Source of the DNA: Arenicola marina
Lineage: Eukaryota; Annelida; Polychaeta; Arenicolidae
Length of the DNA: 64,000 nucleotides
NCBI GenBank assembly: GCA_964019135.1
Contig: OZ025248.1
Span: forward strand, 15,197,574-15,261,573
Reading direction: 5' to 3'
The notes under the pieces were generated by a model. It searched no databases. It was not told where the DNA came from and saw only the letters and a list, made by a program, of their open reading frames with translations. The position numbers were made by a program, and so were the translations under genes. Each line of letters opens with the position of its first letter. Position 1 is the stretch's first letter. This document shows, one piece after another, positions 46,001-59,700 of the stretch.

Positions 46001-49000
46001 GGGATATGGTAGCGTATTGTTATCAGTTAGTTACTCTGCAGAGACTGCACTCCGGGATGTCCTACCCTACTACCGGGATATGGTAGCGTATTGTTATCAG
46101 TTAGTTACTCTGTAGAGACTGCACTCCGGATGTCCTACCCTACTACCGGGATATGGTAGCGTATTGTTATCAGTTAGTTACTCTGTAGAGACTGCACTCC
46201 GGATGTCCTACCCTACTACCGGGATATGGTGGCATATTGTTATCAGTTAGTTACTCTGTAGAGACTGCACTCCGGGATGTCCTACCCTACTACCGGGATA
46301 TGGTAGCGTATTGTTATCAGTTAGTTACTCTGTAGAGACTGCACTCCGGATGTCCTACCCTACTACCGGGATATGGTAGCGTATTGTTATCAGTTAGTTA
46401 CTCTGCAGAGACTGCACTCCGGGATGTCCTACCCTACTACAGGGATATGGTAGCATATTGTTATCAGTCTGTAACTCTGCAGAGGCTGCACTCCGGATGT
46501 CCTACCCTAGTACCGGGATATGGTAGCATATTGTTATCAGTCTGTAACTCTGCAGAGACTGCACTCCGGGATGTCCTACCCTACTACCGGGATATGTTAG
46601 CGTATTGTTATCAGTTTGTTACTCTGCAGTGACTGCACTCCGGGATGTCCTACCCTACTACAGGGATATGGTAGCATATTGTTATCAGTCTGTAACTCTG
46701 CAGAGGCTGCACTCCGGATGTCCTACCCTAGTACCGGGATATGGTAGCGTATTGTTATCAGTTTGTTACTCTGCAGAGACTGCACTCCGGGATGTCCTAC
46801 CCAACTACCGGGATTGGGTAGCGTATTTTTTATCAGTTTGTTACTCTGCAGAGACTGCACTCCGGGATGTCCTACCCAACTACCGGGATATGGTAGCATA
46901 TTGTTATCAGTTTGTTACTCTGCAGAGACTGCACTCCGGATGTCCTACCCTACTACCGGGATATGGTAGCGTATTGTTATCAGTTAGTTACTCTGCAGAG
47001 ACTGCACTCCGGGATGTCCTACCCTAGTACCGGGATATGGTAGCCTATTGCTATCAGTCTGTAACTCTGCAGAGGCTGCACTCAGGATGTCCTACCCTAC
47101 TACCGGGATATGGTAGCGTATTGTTATCAGTTAGTTACTCTGTAGAGACTGCACTCCGGGATGTCCTACCCTAGTACCGGGATATGGTAGCCTATTGCTA
47201 TCAGTCTGTAACTCTGCGGAGGCTGCACTCCGGATGTCCTACCCTACTACCGGGATATGGTAGTGTATTGTTATCAGTTAGTAACTCTGCAGAGACTGCA
47301 CTCCGGGATGTCCTACCCTACTACCGGGATATGGTAGTGTATTGTTATCAGTTAGTTACTCTGCAGAGACTGCACTCCGGGATGTCCTACCCTACTACCG
47401 GGATATGGTAGCGTATTGTTATCAGTTATTTACTCTGTAGAGACTGCATTCCGGGATGTCCTACCCTACTACCGGGATATGGTAGCGTATTGTTATCAGT
47501 TAGTTACTCTGAAGAGACTGCACTCCGGGTGTCCTACCCTACTACTGGGATATGGTAGCGTATTGTTATCAGTTAGTTACTCTGTAGAGACTGCACTCCG
47601 GATGTCCTACCCTACTACCGGGATATGGTAGCGTATTGTTATCAGTTAGTTACTCTGCAGAGACTGCACTCCGGATGTCCTACCCTACTACCGGGATATG
47701 GTAGCGTACTGTTATCAGTTAGTTACTCTGTAGAGACTGCACTCCGGGATGTCCTACCCTAGTACCGGGATATGGTAGCGTATTGTTATCAGTTAGTTAC
47801 TCTGCAGAGACTGCACTCCGGATGTCCTACCCTACTACCGGGATATGGTAGCGTATTGTTATCAGTTAGTTACTCTGTAGAGACTGCACTCCGGATGTCC
47901 TCCCCTACTACCGGGATATGGTAGCGTATTGTTATCAGTTAGTTACTCTGTAGAGACTGCACTCCGGATGTCCTACCCTACTACCGGGATATGGTAGCGT
48001 ATTGTTATCAGTTAGTTACTCTGTAGAGACTGCACTCCGGATGTCCTACCCTACTACCGGGATATGGTAGCGTACTGTTATCAGTTAGTTACTCTGTAGA
48101 GACTGCACTCCGGGATGTCCTACCCTAGTACCGGGATATGGTAGCGTATTGTTATCAGTTTGTTACTCTGTAGAGACTGCACTCCGGATGTCCTACCCTA
48201 CTACCGGGATATGGTAGCGTATTGTTATCAGTTAGTTACTCTGTAGAGACTGCACTCCGGATGTCCTCCCCTACTACCGGGATATGGTAGCGTATTGTTA
48301 TCAGTTAGTTACTCTGTAGAGACTGCACTCCGGGATGTCCTACCCTACTACCGGGATATGGTAGTGTATTGCTATCAGTTAGTTACTCTGTAGAGACTGC
48401 ACTCCGGGATGTCCTACCCTACTACCGGGATATGGTAGTGTATTGTTATCAGTTAGTTACTCTGTAGAGACTGCACTCCGGGATGTCCTACCCTAGTACC
48501 GGGATATGGTAGCGTATTGTTATCAGTTAGTTACTCTGTAGAGACTGCACTCCGGATGTCCTCCCCTACTACCGGGATATGGTAGCGTATTGTTATCAGT
48601 TAGTTACTCTGTAGAGACTGCACTCCGGGATGTCCTACTCTACTACCGGGATATGGTAGCATATTGTTATCAGTTAGTTACTCTGCAGAGACTGCACTCC
48701 GGATGTCCTACCCTACTACCGGGATATGGTAGCGTATTGTTATCAGTTAGTTACTCTGCAGAGACTGCACTCCGGGATGTCCTACCCTACTACCGGGATA
48801 TGGTAGCGTATTGTTATCAGTTAGTTACTCTGTAGAGACTGCACTCCGGATGTCCTACCCTACTACCGGGATATGGTAGCGTATTGTTATCAGTTAGTTA
48901 CTCTGTAGAGACTGCACTCCGGGATGTCCTACCTTACTACCGGGATATGGTAGTGTATTGTTATCAGTTAGTTACTCTGTAGAGACTGCACTCCGGGATG

Positions 49001-52000
49001 TCCTACCCTACTACCGGGATATGGTAGCGTATTGTTATCAGTTAGTTACTCTGTAGAGACTGCACTCCGGGATGTCCTACCCTACTACCGGGATATGGTA
49101 GCGTATTGTTATCAGTTAGTTACTCTGTAGAGACTGCACTCCGGGATGTCCTACCCTACTACCGGGATATGGTAGTGTATTGTTATCAGTTTGTTACTCT
49201 GCAGAGACTGCACTCCGGGATGTCCTACTCTACTACCGGGATATGGTAGCGTATTGTTATCAGTTAGTTACTCTGCAGAGACTGCACTCCGGATGTCCTA
49301 CCCTACTACCGGGATATGGTAGCGTATTGTTATCAGTTTGTTACTCTGTAGAGACTGCACTCCGGGATGTCCTACCCTACTACCGGGATATGGTAGCGTA
49401 TTGTTATCAGTTAGTTACTCTGCAGAGACTGCACTCCGGGATGTCCTACTCTACTACCGGGATATGGTAGCATATTGTTATCAGTTTGTTACTCTGCAGA
49501 GACTGCACTCCGGGATGTCCTACCCTACTACCGGGATATGGTAGCGTATTGTTATCAGTTTGTTACTCTGCAGAGACTGCACTCCGGGATGTCCTACCCT
49601 ACTACCGGGATATGGTAGCGTATTGTTATCAGTTTGTTACTCTGCAGAGACTGCACTCCGGGATGTCCTACCCTACTACCGGGATATGGTAGCGTATTGT
49701 TATCAGTTAGTTACTCTGCAGAGACTGCACTCCGGGATGTCCTACCCTACTACCGGGATATGGTAGCGTATTGTTATCAGTTAGTTACTCTGTAGAGACT
49801 GCACTCCGGATGTCCTACCCTACTACCGGGATATGGTAGCGTATTGTTATCAGTTAGTTACTCTGCAGAGACTGCACTCCGGATGTCCTACTCTACTACC
49901 GGGATATGGTAGCGTATTGTTATCAGTTTGTTACTCTGTAGAGACTGCACTCCGGGATGTCCTACTCTACTACCGGGATATGGTAGCGTATTGTTATCAG
50001 TTTGTTACTCTGCAGAGACTGCACTCCGGATGTCCTACCCTACTACCGGGATATGGTAGCATATTGTTATCAGTTTGTTACTCTGCAGAGACTGCACTCC
50101 GGATGTCCTACTCTACTACCGGGATATGGTAGTGTATTGTTATCAGTTTGTTACTCTGTAGAGACTGCACTCCGGGATGTCCTACCCTACTACCGGGATA
50201 TGGTAGCGTATTGTTATCAGTTTGTTACTCTGCAGAGACTGCACTCCGGATGTCCTACCCTACTACCGGGATATGGTAGCATATTGTTATCAGTTTGTTA
50301 CTCTGCAGAGACTGCACTCCGGGATGTCCTACCCTACTACCGGGATATGGTAGCGTATTGTTATCAGTTAGTTACTCTGCAGAGACTGCACTCCGGGATG
50401 TCCTACTCTACTACCGGGATATGGTAGCGTATTGTTATCAGTTTGTTACTCTGCAGAGACTGCACTCCGGATGTCCTACCCTACTACCGGGATATGGTAG
50501 CATATTGTTATCAGTTTGTTACTCTGCAGAGACTGCACTCCGGGATGTCCTACCCTACTACCGGGATATGGTAGCGTATTGTTATCAGTTAGTTACTCTG
50601 CAGAGACTGCACTCCGGGATGTCCTACTCTACTACCGGGATATGGTAGCGTATTGTTATCAGTTAGTTACTCTGCAGAGACTGCACTCCGGATGTCCTAC
50701 CCTACTACCGGGATATGGTAGCGTATTGTTATCAGTTTGTTACTCTGCAGAGACTGCACTCCGGGATGTCCTACCCTACTACCGGGATATGGTAGCGTAT
50801 TGTTATCAGTTAGTTACTCTGCAGAGACTGCACTCCGGGATGTCCTACCCTACTACCGGGATATGGTAGCGTATTGTTATCAGTTAGTTACTCTGTAGAG
50901 ACTGCACTCCGGGATGTCCTACCCTACTATCGGGATATGGTAGCGTATTGTTATCAGTTTGTTACTCTGCAGAGACTGCACTCCGGATGTCCTACCCTAC
51001 TACCGGGATATGGTAGCATATTGTTATCAGTTTGTTACTCTGCAGAGACTGCACTCCGGGATGTCCTACCCTACTACCGGGATATGGTAGCGTATTGTTA
51101 TCAGTTAGTTACTCTGCAGAGACTGCACTCCGGGATGTCCTACTCTACTACCGGGATATGGTAGCGTATTGTTATCAGTTAGTTACTCTGCAGAGACTGC
51201 ACTCCGGATGTCCTACCCTACTACCGGGATATGGTAGCGTATTGTTATCAGTTTGTTACTCTGCAGAGACTGCACTCCGGGATGTCCTACCCTACTACCG
51301 GGATATGGTAGCGTATTGTTATCAGTTAGTTACTCTGCAGAGACTGCACTCCGGGATGTCCTACCCTACTACCGGGATATGGTAGCGTATTGTTATCAGT
51401 TAGTTACTCTGTAGAGACTGCACTCCGGGATGTCCTACCCTACTACCGGGATATGGTAGCGTATTGTTATCAGTTAGTTACTCTGTAGAGACTGCACTCC
51501 GGGATGTCCTACCCTACTACCGGGATATGGTAGCGTATTGTTATCAGTTAGTTACTCTGTAGAGACTGCACTCCGGGATGTCCTACCCTACTACCGGGAT
51601 ATGGTAGCGTATGGTTATCAGTTTGTTACTCTGTAGAGACTGCACTCCGGGATGTCCTACCCTAGTACCGGGATATGGTAGCATATTGTTATCAGTTAGT
51701 TACTCTGTAGAGACTGCACTCCGGATGTCCTACCCTACTACCGGGATATGGTAGCGTATTGTTATCAGTTTGTTACTCTGCAGAGACTGCACTCCGGATG
51801 TCCTACCCTACTACCGGGATATGGTAGCATATTGTTATCAGTTAGTTACTCTGTAGAGACTGCACTCCGGATGTCCTACCCTACTACCGGGATATGGTAG
51901 CGTATTGTTATCAGTTAGTTACTCTGCAGAGACTGCACTCCGGGATGTCCTACTCTACTACCGGGATATGGTAGCGTATTGTTATCAGTTAGTTACTCTG

Positions 52001-54630
52001 CAGAGACTGCACTCCGGGATGTCCTACTCTACTACCGGGATATGGTAGCGTATTGTTATCAGTTTGTTACTCTGCAGAGACTGCACTCCGGGATGTCCCA
52101 CTCTACTACCGGGATATGGTAGCGTATTGTTATCAGTTTGTTACTCTGTAGAGACTGCACTCCGGATGTCCTACCCTACTACCGGGATATGGTAGCGTAT
52201 TGTTATCAGTTAGTTACTCTGCAGAGACTGCACTCCGGATGTCCTACCCTACTACCGGGATATGGTAGCGTATTGTTATCAGTTAGTTACTCTGTAGAGA
52301 CTGCACTCCGGGATGTCCTACCCTACTACCGGGATATGGTAGCGTATTGTTATCAGTTTGTTACTCTGTAGAGACTGCACTCCGGATGTCCTACCCTACT
52401 ACCGGGATATGGTAGCGTATTGTTATCAGTTAGTTACTCTGCAGAGACTGCACTCCGGGATGTCCTACCCTACTACCGGGATTGGGTAGCGTATTGTTAT
52501 CAGTTAGTTACTCTGCAGAGACTGCACTCCGGGATGTCCTACCCTACTACCGGGATATGGTAGCGTATTGTTATCAGTTAGTTACTCTGCAGAGACTGCA
52601 CTCCGGATGTCCTACCCTAGTACCGGGATATGGTAGCGTATTGTTATCAGTTAGTTACTCTGTAGAGACTGCACTCCGGGATGTTCTACCCTACTACCGG
52701 GATATGGTTACCGTATTGTTATCAGTTAGTTACTCTGCAGAGACTGCACTCCGGGATGTTCTACCCTACTACCGGGATATGGTAGTGTATTGTTATCAGT
52801 TAGTTACTCTGTAGAGACTGCACTCCGGGATGTCCTACCCTACTACCGGGATATGGTAGCGTATTGTTATCAGTTAGTTACTCTGTAGAGACTGCACTCC
52901 GGATGTCCTACCCTAGTACCGGGATATGGTAGCATATTGTTATCAGTCTGTAACTCTGCAGAGGCTGCACTCCGGATGTCCTACCCTACTACCGGGATAT
53001 GGTAGCATATTGTTATCAGTTTGTTACTCTGCAGAGACTGCACTCCGGATGTCCTACCCTACTACCGGGATATGGTAGCATATTGTTATCAGTTAGTTAC
53101 TCTGTAGAGACTGCACTCCGGGATGTCCTACCCTACTACCGGGATATGGTAGCGTATTGTTATCAGTTAGTTACTCTGCAGAGACTGCACTCCGGATGTC
53201 CTACCCTACTACCGGGATATGTTAGCGTATTGTTATCAGTTAGTTACTCTGCAGAGACTGCACTCCGGATGTTCTACCCTACTACCGGGATATTGTAGCG
53301 TATTGTTATCAGTTAGTTACTCTGCAGAGACTGCACTCCGGATGTCCTACCCTACTACCGGGATATGGTAGCGTATTGTTATCAGTTAGTTACTCTGCAG
53401 AGACTGCACTCCGGGATGTCCTACCCTAGTACCGGGATATGGTAGCGTATTGTTATCAGTTAGTTACTCTGCAGAGACTGCACTCCGGATGTCCTACCCT
53501 ACTACCGGGATATTGTAGCGTATTGTTATCAGTTAGTTACTCTGCAGATGCAGAGACTGCACTCCGGGATGTCCTACCCTACTACCGGGATATGGTAGCA
53601 TATTGTTATCAGTTAGTTACTCTGTAGAGACTGCACTCTGGGATGTCCTACCCTACTACCGGGATATGGTAGCATATTGTTATCAGTCTGTAACTCTGCA
53701 GAGACTGCACTCCGGGATGTCCTACCCTACTACCGGGATATGGTAGCGTATTGTTATCCGTTAGTTACTCTGTAGAGACTGCACTCCGGGATGTCCTACC
53801 CTACTACCGGGATATGGTGGCATATTGTTATCAGTTTGTTACTCTGCAGAGACTGCACTCCGGGATGTCCTACCCTAGTACCGGGATATGGTAGCGTATT
53901 GTTATCAGTTTGTTACTCTGTAGAGACTGCACTCCGGATGTCCTACCCTACTACCGGGATATGGTAGCGCATTGTTATCAGTTTGTTACTCTGTAGAGAC
54001 TGCACTCCGGGATGTCCTACTCTACTACCGGGATATGTTAGCGTATTGTTATCAGTTTGTAACTCTGCAGAGACTGCACTCCGGGATGTCCTACCCTACT
54101 ACCGGGATATGTTAGCGTACTGTTATCAGTTTGTTACTCTGCAGAGACTGCACTCCGGGATGTCCTACCCTACTACCGGGATATGGTGGCATATTGTTAT
54201 CAGTTTGTTACTCTGCAGAGACTGCACTCCGGGATGTCCTACCCAACTACCGGGATTGGGTAGCGTATTTTTTATCAGTTTGTTACTCTGCAGAGACTGC
54301 ACTCCGGGATGTCCTACCCAACTACCGGGATATGGTAGCATATTGTTATCAGTTTGTTATTCTGTAGAGACTGCACTCCGGATGTCCTACCCTACTACCG
54401 GGATATGGTAGCGTATTGTTATCAGTTTGTTACTCTGCAGAGACTGCACTCCGGATGTCCTACCCTACTACCGGGATATTGTAGCGTATTGTTATCAGTT
54501 AGTTACCCTGCAGATGCAGAGACTGCACTCCGGGATGTCCTACCCTACTACCGGGATATGGTAGCGTATTGTTATCAGTTAGTTACTCTGCAGAGACTGC
54601 ACTCCGGGATGTCCTACCCTACTACCGGGA
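37012..54630. repeat. ~9.58-kb higher-order repeat within array 2, two copies
   Basis: Distinctive monomers recur in the same order at a near-constant distance. The AGTTATTTACTCTG / GCATTCCGGG monomer is at 37834 and 47416. Offsets of 9,581-9,582 hold for 39008/48590, 40252/49833, 42901/52482 and 43857/53439. To the left the offset is 9,435 (37012/46447), meaning two monomers were gained or lost between 37.5 and 37.8 kb relative to 47 kb. Toward the right end it falls to 9,434 and then 9,214. The two copies are almost identical over about 8 kb. Confidence 0.85.
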
Positions 54631-56780
54631 TTGGGTAGCGTATTGTTATCAGTTAGTTACTCTGCAGAGACTGCACTCCGGGATGTCCTACCCTACTACC
54701 GGGATATGGTAGCGTATTGTTATCAGTTAGTTACTCTGCAGAGACTGCACTCCGGATGTCCTACCCTAGTACCGGGATATGGTAGCGTATTGTTATCAGT
54801 TAGTTACTCTGTAGAGACTGCACTCCGGGATGTTCTACCCTACTACCGGGATATGGTAGCCTATTGTTATCAGTTAGTTACTCTGCAGAGACTGCACTCC
54901 GGGATGTTCTACCCTACTACCGGGATATGGTAGTGTATTGTTATCAGTTAGTTACTCTGTAGAGACTGCACTCCGGGATGTCCTACCCTACTACCGGGAT
55001 ATGGTAGCGTATTGTTATCAGTTAGTTACTCTGTAGAGACTGCACTCCGGATGTCCTACCCTAGTACCGGGATATGGTAGCATATTGTTATCAGTCTGTA
55101 ACTCTGCAGAGGCTGCACTCCGGATGTCCTACCCTACTACCGGGATATGGTAGCATATTGTTATCAGTTTGTTACTCTGCAGAGACTGCACTCCGGATGT
55201 CCTACCCTACTACCGGGATATGGTAGCATATTGTTATCAGTTAGTTACTCTGTAGAGACTGCACTCCGGGATGTCCTACCCTACTACCGGGATATGGTAG
55301 CGTATTGTTATCAGTTAGTTACTCTGCAGAGACTGCACTCCGGATGTCCTACCCTACTACCGGGATATGTTAGCGTATTGTTATCAGTTAGTTACTCTGC
55401 AGAGACTGCACTCCGGATGTTCTACCCTACTACCGGGATATTGTAGCGTATTGTTATCAGTTAGTTACTCTGCAGAGACTGCACTCCGGATGTCCTACCC
55501 TACTACCGGGATATGGTAGCGTATTGTTATCAGTTAGTTACTCTGCAGAGACTGCACTCCGGGATGTCCTACCCTAGTACCGGGATATGGTAGCGTATTG
55601 TTATCAGTTAGTTACTCTGCAGAGACTGCACTCCGGATGTCCTACCCTACTACCGGGATATTGTAGCGTATTGTTATCAGTTAGTTACTCTGCAGATGCA
55701 GAGACTGCACTCCGGGATGTCCTACCCTACTACCGGGATATGGTAGCATATTGTTATCAGTTAGTTACTCTGTAGAGACTGCACTCTGGGATGTCCTACC
55801 CTACTACCGGGATATGGTAGCATATTGTTATCAGTCTGTAACTCTGCAGAGACTGCACTCCGGGATGTCCTACCCTACTACCGGGATATGGTAGCGTATT
55901 GTTATCCGTTAGTTACTCTGTAGAGACTGCACTCCGGGATGTCCTACCCTACTACCGGGATATGGTGGCATATTGTTATCAGTTTGTTACTCTGCAGAGA
56001 CTGCACTCCGGGATGTCCTACCCTAGTACCGGGATATGGTAGCGTATTGTTATCAGTTTGTTACTCTGTAGAGACTGCACTCCGGATGTCCTACCCTACT
56101 ACCGGGATATGGTAGCGCATTGTTATCAGTTTGTTACTCTGTAGAGACTGCACTCCGGGATGTCCTACTCTACTACCGGGATATGTTAGCGTATTGTTAT
56201 CAGTTTGTAACTCTGCAGAGACTGCACTCCGGGATGTCCTACCCTACTACCGGGATATGTTAGCGTACTGTTATCAGTTTGTTACTCTGCAGAGACTGCA
56301 CTCCGGGATGTCCTACCCTACTACCGGGATATGGTGGCATATTGTTATCAGTTTGTTACTCTGCAGAGACTGCACTCCGGGATGTCCTACCCAACTACCG
56401 GGATTGGGTAGCGTATTTTTTATCAGTTTGTTACTCTGCAGAGACTGCACTCCGGGATGTCCTACCCAACTACCGGGATATGGTAGCATATTGTTATCAG
56501 TTTGTTATTCTGTAGAGACTGCACTCCGGATGTCCTACCCTACTACCGGGATATGGTAGCGTATTGTTATCAGTTTGTTACTCTGCAGAGACTGCACTCC
56601 GGATGTCCTACCCTACTACCGGGATATTGTAGCGTATTGTTATCAGTTAGTTACCCTGCAGATGCAGAGACTGCACTCCGGGATGTCCTACCCTACTACC
56701 GGGATATGGTAGCGTATTGTTATCAGTTAGTTACTCTGCAGTGACTGCACTCCGGGATGTCCTACCCTAGTACCGGGATA
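52482..56780. repeat. ~2.15-kb tandem higher-order repeat (29 monomers), two copies
   Basis: The segment starting at 52482 is repeated from 54631. Marker pairs 52999/55147, 53439/55587, 53983/56131, 54131/56279 and 54354/56502 all lie 2,148 bases apart. The related single segment in the first 9.58-kb copy begins at 42901, so this tandem step occurred after or independently of the larger duplication. Confidence 0.85.
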
Positions 56781-59700
56781 TGGTAGCGTATTGTTATCAG
56801 TTAGTTACTCTGTAGAGACTGCACTCCGGATGTCCTACCCTACTACCGGGATATGGTGGCATATTGTTATCAGTTAGTTACTCTGTAGAGACTGCACTCC
56901 GGGATGTCCTACCCTACTACCGGGATATGGTAGCGTATTGTTATCAGTTAGTTACTCTGTAGAGACTGCACTCCGGATGTCCTACCCTACTACCGGGATA
57001 TGGTAGCGTATTGTTATCAGTTAGTTACTCTGTAGAGACTGCACTCCGGATGTCCTACCCTACTACCGGGATATGGTGGCATATTGTTATCAGTTAGTTA
57101 CTCTGTAGAGACTGCACTCCGGGATGTCCTACCCTACTACCGGGATATGGTAGCGTATTGTTATCAGTTAGTTACTCTGTAGAGACTGCACTCCGGATGT
57201 CCTACCCTACTACCGGGATATGGTAGCGTATTGTTATCAGTTAGTTACTCTGCAGAGACTGCACTCCGGGATGTCCTACCCTACTACCGGGATATGGTAG
57301 TGTATTGTTATCAGTTTGTAACTCTGCAGAGACTGCACTCCGGGATGTCCTACCCTACTACCGGGATATGGTAGTGTATTGTTATCAGTTAGTTACTCTG
57401 CAGAGGCTGCACTCCGGATGTCCTACCCTACTACCGGGATATGGTAGCGTATTGTTATCAGTTAGTTACTCTGCAGAGACTGCACTCCGGATGTCCTACC
57501 CCACTACCGGGATATGGTAGCATATTGTTATCAGTTAGTTACTCTGCAGAGACTGCACTCCGGGATGTCCTACCCTACTACCGGGATATGGTAGCGTATT
57601 GTTATCAGTTAGTTACTCTGTAGAGACTGCACTCCGGGATGTCCTACCCAACTACCGGGATATGGTAGCATATTGTTATCAGTTTGTTACTCTGCAGAGA
57701 CTGCACTCCGGGATGTCCTACCCTACTACCGGGATATGGTAGCGTATTGTTATCAGTTAGTTACTCTGCAGAGACTGCACTCCGGGATGTCCTACCCTAC
57801 TACCGGGATATGGTAGCATATTGTTATCAGTTTGTTACTCTGCAGAGACTGCACTCCGGGATGTCCTACCCTACTACCGGGATATGTTAGCGTACTGTTA
57901 TCAGTTTGTTACTCTGCAGAGACTGCACTCCGGGATGTCCTACCCTACTACCGGGATATGGTGGCATATTGTTATCAGTTTGTTAATCTGCAGAGACTGC
58001 ACTCCGGGATGTCCTACCCAACTACCGGGATTGGGTAGCGTATTTTTTATCAGTTTGTTACTCTGCAGAGACTGCACTCCGGGATGTCCTACCCAACTAC
58101 CGGGATATGGTAGCATATTGTTATCAGTTTGTTACTCTGTAGAGACTGCACTCCGGATGTCCTACCCTACTACCGGGATATGGTAGCGTATTGTTATCAG
58201 TTAGTTACTCTGCAGAGACTGCACTCCGGATGTCCTACCCTACTACCGGGATATTGTAGCGTATTGTTATCAGTTAGTTACTCTGCAGATGCAGAGACTG
58301 CACTCCGGGATGTCCTACCCTACTACCGGGATATGGTAGCGTATTGTTATCCGTTAGTTACTCTGTAGAGACTGCACTCCGGGATGTCCTACCCTACTAC
58401 CGGGATATGGTAGCGTATTGTTATCAGTTTGTTACTCTGAAGAGACTGCACTCCGGATGTCCTACCCTACTACCGGGATATGGTAGCGCATTGTTATCAG
58501 TTTGTAACTCTGCAGAGACTGCACTCCGGATGTCCTACCCTACTACCGGGATATGGTAGCCTATTGTTATCAGTTTGTTACTCTGTAGAGACTGCACTCC
58601 GGGATGTCCTACCCTACTACCGGGATATGGTAGCGTATTGTTATCAGTTTGAAACTCTGCAGAGACTGCACTCCGGGATGTCCTACCCTACTACCGGGAT
58701 ATGGTAGCGTATTGTTATCAGTTAGTTACTCTGCAGTGACTGCACTCCGGGATGTCCTACCCTAGTACCGGGATATGGTAGCGTATTGTTATCAGTTAGT
58801 TACTCTGTAGAGACTGCACTCCGGATGTCCTACCCTACTACCGGGATATGGTGGCATATTGTTATCAGTTAGTTACTCTGTAGAGACTGCACTCCGGGAT
58901 GTCCTACCCTACTACCGGGATATGGTAGCGTATTGTTATCAGTTAGTTACTCTGTAGAGACTGCACTCCGGATGTCCTACCCTACTACCGGGATATGGTA
59001 GCGTATTGTTATCAGTTAGTTACTCTGTAGAGACTGCACTCCGGATGTCCTACCCTACTACCGGGATATGGTGGCATATTGTTATCAGTTAGTTACTCTG
59101 TAGAGACTGCACTCCGGGATGTCCTACCCTACTACCGGGATATGGTAGCGTATTGTTATAAGTTAGTTACTCTGTAGAGACTGCACTCCGGATGTCCTAC
59201 CCTACTACCGGGATATGGTAGCGTATTGTTATCAGTTAGTTACTCTGCAGATGCAGAGACTGCACTCCGGGATGTCCTACCCTACTACCGGGATATGGTA
59301 GCGTATTGTTATCCGTTAGTTACTCTGTAGAGACTGCACTCCGGGATGTCCTACTCTACTACCGGGATATGGTAGCATATTGTTATCAGTTAGTTACTCT
59401 GCAGAGACTGCACTCCGGGATGTCCTACCCTACTACCGGGATATGGTAGCGTATTGTTATCAGTTAGTTACTCTGTAGAGACTGCACTCCGGATGTCCTA
59501 CCCTACTACCGGGATATGGTAGCGTATTGTTATCAGTTAGTTACTCTGTAGAGACTGCACTCCGGATGTCCTACCTTACTACCGGGATATGGTAGCGTAT
59601 TGTTATCAGTTAGCTACTCTGCAGAGACTGCACTCCGGATGTCCTACCCTACTACCGGGATATGGTAGCGTATTGTTATCAGTTAGTTACTCTGCAGAGA